From JAXGYV01 sp040772045 (lineage in GTDB: Bacteria > Actinomycetota > Thermoleophilia > UBA2241), in assembly GCA_040772045.1 (NCBI GenBank), contig JAXGYV010000007.1, positions 41,142 to 105,141 on the forward strand: DNA of 64,000 bases. Reading direction: 5' to 3'. Shown in pieces: positions 8,477-15,755 of this stretch. Each line of letters opens with the position of its first letter. The stretch's first letter is position 1. Position numbers and translations under genes: made by a program. The notes under the pieces were generated by a model, which had not been told where the DNA came from, did not search any database, and saw only the letters and a program-made list of their open reading frames with translations.

Positions 8477-9184
8477 CTAGCGGGCCTGTGCCCCGACGCG
8501 GGGCAGAGCCACGGCTTCCTCTCGCGCCTCGAGGCGCTCGGTCAGGCTGCGCAACGCGCTCTCCCAGAGTGCGGCACCATCGCCGCCGGCGCCGACTCCC
8601 TCCAGCCCCTCGCCCCGCCACGACTCACCGAGCAGTGTCTCGACCGCGGCCAGGAGCTGCCGCGGCGGCCGACGTTCCAACACGCTCCCATGGACCAGCA
8701 CCGCACCGCCGTTCTGAACTTGCGCCACCGCCACGACCTTACCTCCAGCGGCATGGAGGTCGTAGCGCAGGCTGGTCCTGAAGCACAGCGCGGAATGCCG
8801 GTACGGCTGCTCGCGGCCGGCGCGGAGAGGCAGCCCCGCACCAGCGAGAGCGCTGGCGAAGGCCGCGGATACCACCTCGTACGCACCGCGCACGCCAGCC
8901 GGAAGCCGCAGGCCCGGCGGGAAAACCACGGCGAACGACCACTCGAACCCCTCACCGTGGAGCACCGCACGGCCACCCGACGGACGCCGCACCACATCGA
9001 AGGGCACATCCCCGCCGTGGACGGCGAGCCGTTGGAACTTCCCCACAGACAGCGCCGGCGGGGACCACAAGTACCGTCGCGCGGTAACGAACTCCGCATT
9101 CTGCAGCAGCCCTCTGTCGATGGCCATTTGGGTGGCGCCGGCCGCCGTCAAGGAAGGAAGCCGGCGCACACCCAAGTCGGTCAT
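8477..9184 (-). CDS. Lipoate/octanoate protein ligase family, probably LipM-type octanoyltransferase
   Basis: A 235-residue member of the LplA/LipM/LipB fold. RRPSGGRAVLHG (67-78) is the core motif. At residue 134 a Cys sits in ALCFRTSLRYDL, followed by GGKVVAVAQ, which aligns by eye with the catalytic Cys and the Lys of the octanoyl-ACP:GcvH transferase LipM. With lipA in the same operon, octanoyl transfer is the missing step, so LipM activity is the best guess; ATP-dependent lipoate ligation is the alternative. Its ATG overlaps the gcvPB stop (9181-9184). Confidence 0.83.
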   Translation of the reverse strand: MTDLGVRRLPSLTAAGATQMAIDRGLLQNAEFVTARRYLWSPPALSVGKFQRLAVHGGDVPFDVVRRPSGGRAVLHGEGFEWSFAVVFPPGLRLPAGVRGAYEVVSAAFASALAGAGLPLRAGREQPYRHSALCFRTSLRYDLHAAGGKVVAVAQVQNGGAVLVHGSVLERRPPRQLLAAVETLLGESWRGEGLEGVGAGGDGAALWESALRSLTERLEAREEAVALPRVGAQAR

Positions 9185-10632
9185 GGCTCGATCTGGGCCC
9201 GCAGCACGGGCTGCCGCACCGCGCGGACCTCGTCGAGGCGTCGCACCGGCATGCTCACCGGCGCCTGCAGAAGGAGCTCGGGCTCGCTCGTCGCCTCTTC
9301 CACTACCTCACGAAAGGCGGCGATGATCCGATCGAGCGACTCCTTCGACTCGGTCTCCGTAGGCTCCACCATCAGCGCTTCGGGAACGATGAGGGGGAAG
9401 TAGGTGGTGGGCGGATGCACCCCTTTGTCGAGCAGACGCTTGGCGAAATCCAGCGTCTTCACTCCATGGCGACGGAGAGACTCGCCGCTCACCACGAACT
9501 CGTGCATGCAGCGACGGTCGTAGGGCAGCGCGAAGAGATCGCGAATCCCCTGCAACACGTAGTTGGCGTTGAGCACCGCCATGTCGCTCACACGACGCAG
9601 CCCTTGGGGCCCCAGGGCACGAATGTATGCGTAAGCCCGCACGAGCACACCGAAGTTACCGTAGAACGTGCGGACTTTTCCGATGGAGGCGGGACGCTCT
9701 TCTTCGAGCCGGTAGCAGCCATCGCCGGTCGCCACCACCACCGGCACCGGCAGGAACGGCTCCAGGATGTCGCGGACGACGATAGGCCCGGCCCCCGGCC
9801 CGCCGCCGCCGTGCGGCGTACTGAAGGATTTGTGCATGTTGAAATGGACCACATCGAAGCCCATGTCGCCCGGTCGCGAGCGGCCGAGGACGGCATTGGC
9901 GTTGGCGCCGTCGTAGTACAGCAGGCCACCGGCGGCATGTACCGTGGCGGCAATCTCCACGATGTGCTCGTCGAACAGGCCCAGCGTGTTCGGGTTGGTC
10001 AGCATGAGCGCCGCCGTATTCTCCGAGACCACCGCCTTGAGCTCGTCGATGTCCACACCGCCACGCTGGTCGCTCTTCACGGCCACGGGACGGTAGCCCG
10101 CGAGCGCCACCGAGGCCGGGTTGGTGCCATGCGCGCTGTCGGGAATGATCACCTCGCGCGGCGACCGCCCCTGCGACGCATGGTAAGCATGAACTAGCAG
10201 CAACCCCGTCAGCTCACCGTGCGCCCCGGCGGCCGGCTGAAGCGTAGCCGCCTGCAGACCCGCGATCTCGCTCAGCCAGCACGCCAGCTCGTGCAGGAGA
10301 GCGAGCGCCCCCTGCACCATGGCCTCCGGCTGGTAAGGATGCAGGCCGGCGAAACCGTCGAGCGCCGCCAGACGCTCGTCGATCTTGGGGTTGTACTTCA
10401 TGGTGCACGACCCGAGCGGGTACGGTCCTGTCTCGACACCGAAGTTCAACCGCGAGAGCCCCGTGAAGTGGCGTACCAGATCCACTTCGGCCACCTCAGG
10501 CAGCCGCGCCGGTTCCTCGCGCTGCTGCGGGACGGGGATCAGGTCCTCCAGGGGACGCTCCGGGACATCCGCGGTCGGGAGGGACGAGGCGCGCCGTCCG
10601 GGCGCCGAGAGCTCGAAGATGGTCTCAGGCAT
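9181..10632 (-). CDS. gcvPB: Glycine dehydrogenase (decarboxylating) subunit 2
   Basis: PLP-carrying half of the split P protein, which decarboxylates glycine and passes the aminomethyl group to lipoyl-GcvH. It is 483 residues from the ATG at 10632 (MPETIFELS), which overlaps the gcvPA stop by 8 nt. The frame stays open to 10653, but that adds residues lying within gcvPA. The PLP-lysine segment FNMHKSFSTPHGGGGPG is intact, as are SAHGTNPASV and GLFDEHI. P protein forms an alpha2beta2 tetramer with GcvPA. Confidence 0.96.
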   Translation of the reverse strand: MPETIFELSAPGRRASSLPTADVPERPLEDLIPVPQQREEPARLPEVAEVDLVRHFTGLSRLNFGVETGPYPLGSCTMKYNPKIDERLAALDGFAGLHPYQPEAMVQGALALLHELACWLSEIAGLQAATLQPAAGAHGELTGLLLVHAYHASQGRSPREVIIPDSAHGTNPASVALAGYRPVAVKSDQRGGVDIDELKAVVSENTAALMLTNPNTLGLFDEHIVEIAATVHAAGGLLYYDGANANAVLGRSRPGDMGFDVVHFNMHKSFSTPHGGGGPGAGPIVVRDILEPFLPVPVVVATGDGCYRLEEERPASIGKVRTFYGNFGVLVRAYAYIRALGPQGLRRVSDMAVLNANYVLQGIRDLFALPYDRRCMHEFVVSGESLRRHGVKTLDFAKRLLDKGVHPPTTYFPLIVPEALMVEPTETESKESLDRIIAAFREVVEEATSEPELLLQAPVSMPVRRLDEVRAVRQPVLRAQIEP

Positions 10633-12022
10633 GGCGCGCCTCCTCCAGATCACTCAGCACCGCGCCGAGGCACTCCGCGAACGCATCCATCTGCGCGCGC
10701 GTACGCCGCTCGGTGACGGCCACCAGCAGCACGTCGTCCAAGCCGGGGTAGAAGCGGCCCAGGTCGAGGCCCGGCAGAATGCCCCTGGCCGAGAGCTCTT
10801 GAACAACCGCCGCGGCGGGGCACGGCAGTCGCAGCGCGAATTCACGGAATACCGCCCCCACCGTGTACGGTTCCACTCCCGGCACCGCGAGCAGGCGTTC
10901 CCGCAAGTAGTCCGCCTTGCGCGCGCACAGGAGCGCGAGCTCCGGCAGGCCACGCTTGCCCAGCCACGAGAGGTAGATGAGCGCCGCAAGCGCGTTCAGC
11001 GCCTGGTTCGAGCAGATGTTGCTGGTGGCCTTCTCGCGGCGGATGTGCTGTTCGCGAGTCTGGAACGTCAGCACGTAGCCCCGCTTTCCGGCCGCATCGA
11101 TGGTCTCACCGACGATGCGGCCGGGCATGCGACGCACCAACCCCTGGCGAGCCGCCATGAAGCCGAGGTGGGGTCCGCCGAAACTCATGCGCTGACCCAG
11201 CGTCTGTCCGTCGCCGACCGCGACATCCGCACCGTACGCGCCAGGCGGCCGCAGCACACCGAGGCTCAGCGGCTCAACGACGGCCACGAACAGGGCGCCC
11301 ACCTCGCGAGCCAGCGCCGCGGCCCGTTCCATATCCTCCAGCCCACCGAAGAAATTCGGCTGCTGCAGGATGACAGCCGCGGTCTGTTCGTCGACGGCGG
11401 CACGCAACGCTTCCATCGGCGTGATGCCACCTTGGCAATCGACCTCTTGTGGCGCCGGGCCGCAGCCCGCGGGCGCACACCCCGCCGTCTCGGTAGCGAG
11501 GACGGCACGGTACTCGGGATGGACAGCCCGCGACACCACGACCTTGTGCCGGCCGGTCTGCGCATGGGCTAGGAAGGCCGCTTCCGCCACGGCCGTCCCG
11601 CCGTCGTACAGCGACGCGTTGCTGACATCGAGGCCCGTCAGTTCGCAGATGACGGTCTGGTATTCGAAGATCGACTGCAGGACGCCCTGGCTGCGCTCCG
11701 CCTGGTAGGGCGTGTACGCCGTGGCGAACTCCGAGCGCGAAACGAGGGCGTCTATCACGGCCGGCACGTAGTGGTCGTAGACACCCGCGCCGAGGAAGCT
11801 CGCCATGCGGTCGGCCGGTTGATTACGTGCCGCCATGGCGCAGAGCTCGTCCGCCAGCTCGCCTTCTGACACGGCGGCGGGAAGATCGAGTGGCCGGCTC
11901 AGACGGAGGGCGGCGGGTATGTCGTCGAAGAGATCGTCGAGCGAACGGACGCCGATGGTTGTGAGCATCTCCTCGACATCATCATGGGTGTGAGGGACGA
12001 AGTCCGTGGTAGCTCCTTTCAA
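10625..12022 (-). CDS. gcvPA: Glycine dehydrogenase (decarboxylating) subunit 1
   Basis: The other half of split P protein, 465 residues if started at the TTG (12022) that overlaps the gcvH stop. Recognisable segments are FVPHTHDDVEEML at the N-terminus, SLYDGGTAVAEAA and QPNFFGGLEDM, and GPHLGFMA near the centre, with TSNICSNQAL later. The start is uncertain. A good Shine-Dalgarno AAAGGAG lies inside the first codons and is followed after 5 nt by ACG (12007-12005), which would give a protein starting just before DFVPHT as in other GcvPA proteins. Together with gcvPB it forms the decarboxylase. Confidence 0.94.
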   Translation of the reverse strand: MKGATTDFVPHTHDDVEEMLTTIGVRSLDDLFDDIPAALRLSRPLDLPAAVSEGELADELCAMAARNQPADRMASFLGAGVYDHYVPAVIDALVSRSEFATAYTPYQAERSQGVLQSIFEYQTVICELTGLDVSNASLYDGGTAVAEAAFLAHAQTGRHKVVVSRAVHPEYRAVLATETAGCAPAGCGPAPQEVDCQGGITPMEALRAAVDEQTAAVILQQPNFFGGLEDMERAAALAREVGALFVAVVEPLSLGVLRPPGAYGADVAVGDGQTLGQRMSFGGPHLGFMAARQGLVRRMPGRIVGETIDAAGKRGYVLTFQTREQHIRREKATSNICSNQALNALAALIYLSWLGKRGLPELALLCARKADYLRERLLAVPGVEPYTVGAVFREFALRLPCPAAAVVQELSARGILPGLDLGRFYPGLDDVLLVAVTERRTRAQMDAFAECLGAVLSDLEEARHA

Positions 12023-12411
12023 GCCTCGGCGAGGAACTGCTTGTACGCCACCGCGTCCATCAGCGCACTGACCTCGGCTGGATCGCCGAGACGCACACGG
12101 ACCAGCCAGCCGGCTCCGTAGCAGTCTTCGTTGACAGCTTGCGGCTCATCCTCCAGCCGCTCGTTCTTCGCCACGACAGTGCCACTGACCGGCGCGTACA
12201 CGTCGGTTACCGCCTTCACCGACTCGAGTTCACCGTACTTGGCTCCGGACGCCACTTCCGTGCCGGCATCTGGCAGATCTACGTAGACGATCTCCCCGAG
12301 CGCATCCTGCGCGAACCACGTGATGCCAAAGACGGCCTCGTCGCCTTCCACGCGCACCCAGTCGTGCTCTCGATGGTATTTCAGCTCCACGGGATAGCTT
12401 TCTTCGGCCAT
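12019..12411 (-). CDS. gcvH: Glycine cleavage system H protein
   Basis: Lipoyl-carrier protein of the glycine cleavage system, 130 residues, the usual length. The lipoylation site is Lys66 in ELESVKAVTDVYAPVSG, with the typical downstream GWLVRVRL. It is the first gene of the operon, directly downstream of the glycine riboswitch and the terminator hairpin, with the RBS GAGGAGGAGG-like just before its ATG at 12411. All lipoylation enzymes follow in the same operon. GcvT (the T protein) is not seen in this window. Confidence 0.97.
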   Translation of the reverse strand: MAEESYPVELKYHREHDWVRVEGDEAVFGITWFAQDALGEIVYVDLPDAGTEVASGAKYGELESVKAVTDVYAPVSGTVVAKNERLEDEPQAVNEDCYGAGWLVRVRLGDPAEVSALMDAVAYKQFLAEA

Positions 12412-12503
12412 TGCCTCCTCCTCACTCGCTCGCCCAGTCTGCGTTCACGGCCCCGACGACCGACTCACCGGCCGAGGAGACCGCCGCGTTGGTCCCTCCA
12501 GCT

Positions 12504-12548
12504 AACAAAACACAAAGGACAGGGTGATGCGTACGCATCGCCCTGTCC
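12504..12548 (-). terminator. Intrinsic terminator in the gcv leader
   Basis: On the minus strand, GGACAGGG pairs with CCCTGTCC and GATGC with GCATC around a GTAC loop, with one C-A mismatch between the two stem parts. A U-rich tail (UUUGUGUUUUGUU) follows. It lies between the riboswitch aptamer and gcvH, so it is the likely expression platform: glycine binding would favour read-through. Confidence 0.85.
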
Positions 12549-12589
12549 ATCTGCGCGCGTTCAACGAGAGCCGCGCGCCTTCAGGGGCC

Positions 12590-12716
12590 CGTCCGGCCGC
12601 ATTCCGTTTGCCTGAGAGTTTCGGCCACCGTTCTGCCTTGCCCCTTCGGCGCCCGCCTCGTCCCCGGCGGACTCTCATGCGACCCTCATCCGGTCTTCTC
12701 TGGCCCGTCTTTGTGC
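12590..12716 (-). promoter_or_regulatory. Glycine riboswitch (apparently single aptamer)
   Basis: The minus strand carries the glycine aptamer signature in order: GAGAGTCC (12676-12669), GCCGAAGGGGCAAG (12650-12637), and AAACTCTCAGGCAAAC (12622-12607). GAGAGT and ACTCTC form the P1 helix. Only one such set is visible, so it looks like a single-aptamer variant. Its position, just upstream of a terminator and gcvH, fits control of glycine degradation by glycine. Confidence 0.92.
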
Positions 12717-12808
12717 CAGACGCTGTATAGCACCCACATCGCGGAGCGTCAACGCAACGGCGGACATCGGCGCACGCGGAGATCGCCCTCAGGTGCCCTC
12801 CCCACCAC

Positions 12809-12952
12809 TCAACTACCGCGCACACCTCTCCACAAGAACATGATCAGCCAGAGCAAGGCCAGGATCGCGGCGACGTAGAACAGTGTCTTCACCACGAACC
12901 CTAGCCCGGCCACGACAATCACGATCGCGAGCAGCACAATCCAAATCCACAT
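12809..12952 (-). CDS. Small hydrophobic membrane protein (47 residues)
   Basis: Start ATG at 12952 follows a GGAGGATGCG ribosome-binding site, which decides the start; the frame is open further upstream but there is no signal there. The protein, MWIWIVLLAIVIVVAGL then FVVKTLFYVAAILALLW, is two short hydrophobic segments ending in a basic WRGVRGS tail. It resembles the general class of tiny actinobacterial and firmicute membrane proteins with no assigned function. It is divergent from the holin-like gene at 13074, so the two may share a promoter region. Confidence 0.65.
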   Translation of the reverse strand: MWIWIVLLAIVIVVAGLGFVVKTLFYVAAILALLWLIMFLWRGVRGS

Positions 12953-13073
12953 CGCATCCTCCCGGCAGCCGACAGTTCTGCGTTGGTAGTTCCCACACCG
13001 CCATGAATGTAACGAACAAGGGTGGCGGTACACGGTGGCGTCGTGCCAAAGAGCTCCGATTGTGGTAGACAAT

Positions 13074-13634
13074 ATGACGATGGGCATCAGAGAGCGTGTA
13101 CAGAGATCGGCGGAAGAGGTCCGCCAGCGTGGCAAGAGGCTCGCCGAGCTCAACCTCGAGCTGGCCAAGCTAGAGATCAGACGAGCGGCCGCCAAGTACG
13201 GCGGCGCCGTGGGACTCTTCGCGGCCACCGCGCTGTTCGTCGTGTTTGGCCTCGGGTTTCTGCTCGCCACGATCGTGGCTCTCATCGCCCTCGCCCTGCC
13301 GGTATGGGCCGCGCTCCTCATCGTCACGGCGCTTCTCCTCCTCTCGGCAGCAGCGCTCGTCCTGGCGGCCCTGCGCCTCCTGCGCGGCGCGAAGAGCCCT
13401 CTCCCGCAACAGGCGCTGGCCGAGGCACAGGCCACCGTTGGCACGGCCCAGCACGGGGTACGTCGCCTGCTGCGCCGCATGCCCGTAGCGCACCAGACGG
13501 CAGCTACAACCGATGAGCCGCTAGCCCGGCGCGCGGCTGCCCGTGCGGCGGCCGCAGCCATGGCGACCGACACGCATCCTATGACGACGAGCGCGCGGAC
13601 ACGCGAGGAGGAGAGCCACCGTGAGAACGCCTGA
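13074..13634 (+). CDS. Holin superfamily III / phage-holin-like envelope protein
   Basis: About 186 residues. A helical, charged N-terminus (residues 1-45, EEVRQRGKRLAELNLELAKLE) is followed by two hydrophobic segments (about 47-75 and 80-105) and an Ala-rich, disordered tail. This is the layout of the Actinobacteria holin-III-like (DUF1469-type) family, whose members are chromosomal envelope proteins and not phage holins; no other phage gene is near. The ATG at 13074 or 13080 is possible; neither has a strong RBS. It overlaps the following DUF3618 gene, and the two families commonly occur together. Confidence 0.75.
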   Translation: MTMGIRERVQRSAEEVRQRGKRLAELNLELAKLEIRRAAAKYGGAVGLFAATALFVVFGLGFLLATIVALIALALPVWAALLIVTALLLLSAAALVLAALRLLRGAKSPLPQQALAEAQATVGTAQHGVRRLLRRMPVAHQTAATTDEPLARRAAARAAAAAMATDTHPMTTSARTREEESHRENA

Positions 13635-13848
13635 GCGGAGCGCTGAAGACATCCGCCGCGAGATGCAGGGAGAGAGGGAGCGCTTCGGCGCATCCCTCGA
13701 GGAGCTTGGCGTCGGCCTCGATGAGCTCGTGCAGTCGCTGCGAAACAAGGCTCGCCTGGTGGCCCCCGCGGGCCTTGCCGCCGCCGGTGCCGTCGCGACT
13801 CTCGCGCTCCTTGTGCGCCGGCGGCGACGCAAGCGCGCAAACGCCTAG
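13621..13848 (+). CDS. DUF3618 family protein
   Basis: A 75-residue protein with GTG start and GAGGAGAG ribosome-binding site, overlapping the preceding gene by 14 nt. An acidic/basic helix RSAEDIRREMQGERERFGASLEEL leads to one hydrophobic segment at about residues 48-64 and a terminal RRRRRKR cluster that should stay cytoplasmic. This is the typical DUF3618 arrangement, a family known mainly from Actinobacteria and found next to holin-III-like genes. The function is unknown; an association with the cell envelope is inferred from the topology. Confidence 0.78.
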   Translation: MRTPERSAEDIRREMQGERERFGASLEELGVGLDELVQSLRNKARLVAPAGLAAAGAVATLALLVRRRRRKRANA

Positions 13849-13969
13849 CCGACGGCCGGTGCGGGCACCGCGTGCCCGAAAGCCGCGTGGTCGTCAGGGA
13901 TACGAGCAGAGCTCCCCACCGCGCCCGCGAAATGGAGTATCCTCATGAGCCGTCGCGCACCACCACGTT

Positions 13970-13983
13970 CTGACCGCGGTCAG
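13970..13983. promoter_or_regulatory. Perfect 14-bp palindrome before argF
   Basis: CTGACCGCGGTCAG reads the same on both strands and ends 3-4 bases before the argF ribosome-binding site GGAGGAG. It does not look like the known ARG box (A/T-rich). It could be an operator for another regulator or simply a hairpin that affects ribosome access. Confidence 0.35.
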
Positions 13984-13997
13984 CCCGGAGGAGAACT

Positions 13998-14996
13998 ATG
14001 CCACGCAATCTGCGCCACCGCAGTTTCCTGAAACTGCTGGACTTCACACCGGACGAACTCCGCTTCCTGCTCCGTTTGGCCTCCGATCTAAAGGCGGCCA
14101 AGTACGGTGGCTACGAGCAGCCTCGGCTCACCGGCAAGAACGTGGTGGTGATCTTCGAGAAGACGTCCACACGGACGCGTTGTGCTTTCGAGGTGGCCGC
14201 CTACGATCAGGGCGCGCACATCACCTACCTGGGGCCAGAGGGCAGCCAGATCGGCCACAAGGAGTCGCTGAAAGACACTGCCCGCGTCCTGGGCCGCATG
14301 TACGATGCCATCGAATACCGCGGCTTCAGTCAGCAGATCGTGGAAGAGCTGGCTCGTCACGCCGGCGTACCCGTCTACAACGGCCTCACCGACGAGTTCC
14401 ACCCTACCCAGATCCTCGCCGACATGCTCACCATGCAGGAGCACAGCGACAAGCCGCTGCCCCAGATCGCATTCTGTTTCCTCGGCGATGCCCACAACAA
14501 CATGGGCAACTCACTCATGGTCGGCGGCTGCAAGCTGGGTATGGACGTACGTCTCTGCGCGCCGCGCGATCTGTGGCCGAAGGACGACCTGGTGCAAACC
14601 TGTCGTTCGCTGGCCGCCCAGACCGGCGCCCAGCTCACGCTTACGGAGGACCTCGACGAGGGCGTGGCCGGCGTGGACTTCCTGCACACCGACGTGTGGG
14701 TGTCCATGGGCGAGCCCGCCGAGGTCTGGGCCAAGCGCATCGAGTTGCTGCGGCCGTACCAAGTGAACGCCGACGTCATCCACCGGAGCGGCAATCCGGA
14801 GGTGAAGTTCATGCACTGCCTCCCGGCGTTCCACAATCGCGAGACCCGTCTGGGCGAGCAGGTCTTCCAGCAGTTCGGTTTGCAGAGCATGGAGGTTACG
14901 GACGAGGTGTTCGAATCGCAGCGCTCCATCGTCTGGGACCAGGCGGAGAACCGCATGCACACCATCAAGGCGGTGATGGTCGCCACCCTGGCGTAG
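13998..14996 (+). CDS. argF: Ornithine carbamoyltransferase
   Basis: Forms citrulline from ornithine and carbamoyl phosphate (arginine synthesis, or the reverse in arginine catabolism). It is 332 residues. The carbamoyl-phosphate site STRTRCAFE (57-65), the HPTQ motif in DEFHPTQILAD, the ornithine loop in VWVSMGE, and HCLPAFHN are all present. The SD GGAGGAGAAC precedes the ATG. It stands alone, with no other arg gene next to it; a 14-bp palindrome lies just upstream. The length and the C-terminal MHTIKAVMVATLA fit either an anabolic or a catabolic OTCase. Confidence 0.96.
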   Translation: MPRNLRHRSFLKLLDFTPDELRFLLRLASDLKAAKYGGYEQPRLTGKNVVVIFEKTSTRTRCAFEVAAYDQGAHITYLGPEGSQIGHKESLKDTARVLGRMYDAIEYRGFSQQIVEELARHAGVPVYNGLTDEFHPTQILADMLTMQEHSDKPLPQIAFCFLGDAHNNMGNSLMVGGCKLGMDVRLCAPRDLWPKDDLVQTCRSLAAQTGAQLTLTEDLDEGVAGVDFLHTDVWVSMGEPAEVWAKRIELLRPYQVNADVIHRSGNPEVKFMHCLPAFHNRETRLGEQVFQQFGLQSMEVTDEVFESQRSIVWDQAENRMHTIKAVMVATLA

Positions 14997-15024
14997 CTTG
15001 GGTGGCGCTCCCGGCAGCCTGTTG

Positions 15025-15059
15025 TCCCCGATCGCTGGCTCTCAGCCAGCGATCGGGGA
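15025..15059. terminator. 16-bp perfect hairpin between convergent genes
   Basis: TCCCCGATCGCTGGCT pairs perfectly with AGCCAGCGATCGGGGA across a CTC loop. It follows argF and includes the stop codon and last codons of the convergent flavoprotein gene. No clear U-tract follows on either strand, so it may act as a Rho-assisted or mRNA-stabilising bidirectional terminator. Confidence 0.55.
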
Positions 15060-15524
15060 ACGCTTACCGGTAACGGACTCCAGCCGGACGCGAATCACGG
15101 CCGTCGTCGGCAGCCCGTCGAAACTCCAGTCGTCCCGCCCGGAGTACTTGCGCATGAGCGCTTTCAGCCCGCGAATTTTCTCCGCGGAGTCCTCGACGAT
15201 CTCCGCCTTGCCGAAACCGATCACCGATTCGTAGGAGCTTGACCAGTCGTCGCAGGCACTCGGACCCGTCTTGAGCGAGGTAAAGTGGTCCACTTCGATG
15301 CACACACGGCCATCGGCTCGCAAGCAGTCCACTTTGCGACCCGTGAGCGCCGAGTGTAGCCAGATATCGCTACCCTCACGGGCGAAGTTCATGGGCACCA
15401 CGTACGGCTGCCCGGCATCGACCATAGCCACGCGCAGAACGCTCGCCGCGTCGATGATGCGCTCGATCTCCGTACGATCAGCTATCTCCTTATCCCTCCG
15501 CCGCATCGGCGCATCGTGTCCCAT
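15042..15524 (-). CDS. Pyridoxamine-5'-phosphate-oxidase-like FMN protein (NimA-like)
   Basis: A 160-residue split-barrel flavin-binding protein. MRRRDKEIADRTEIERIIDAA and VLRVAMVDAGQPYVVPMNFA are typical of the NimA/nitroimidazole-resistance branch of the PNPOx-like fold, followed by IWLHSALTGRKVDCLRAD and a SSYESVIGFGKAEIVED strand. SD GGAGGGGGT precedes the ATG at 15524. Members of this branch bind FMN or heme, and most have no known substrate. It converges with argF, and its stop codon lies in the loop of the shared hairpin. Confidence 0.82.
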   Translation of the reverse strand: MGHDAPMRRRDKEIADRTEIERIIDAASVLRVAMVDAGQPYVVPMNFAREGSDIWLHSALTGRKVDCLRADGRVCIEVDHFTSLKTGPSACDDWSSSYESVIGFGKAEIVEDSAEKIRGLKALMRKYSGRDDWSFDGLPTTAVIRVRLESVTGKRSPIAG

Positions 15525-15755
15525 GCCGACCCCCTCCTCCGCCTTGGCTTACCACCCGCACGAAACCGCGCAGGGCTGTCAGCGTCTCGCCGTGCTCGTT
15601 CCGCACGCCCCAGCCTCCTCAGGTCCGCTTGAGGAGCCCGGGTAATGCTACCAGCCGCCTCCCATTACGACACGCCCTGTACGCCACCACCCGCTCCGTT
15701 CACTACAATGCTGCACATCGTGGAGACCTCGCAGACTACGGCACGGGAGGTGCCA

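Noticed and set aside
13074..13634. Possible prophage remnant because of the holin-like protein
   Set aside because: No other phage gene, integrase or attachment repeat; the family is commonly chromosomal in Actinobacteria.
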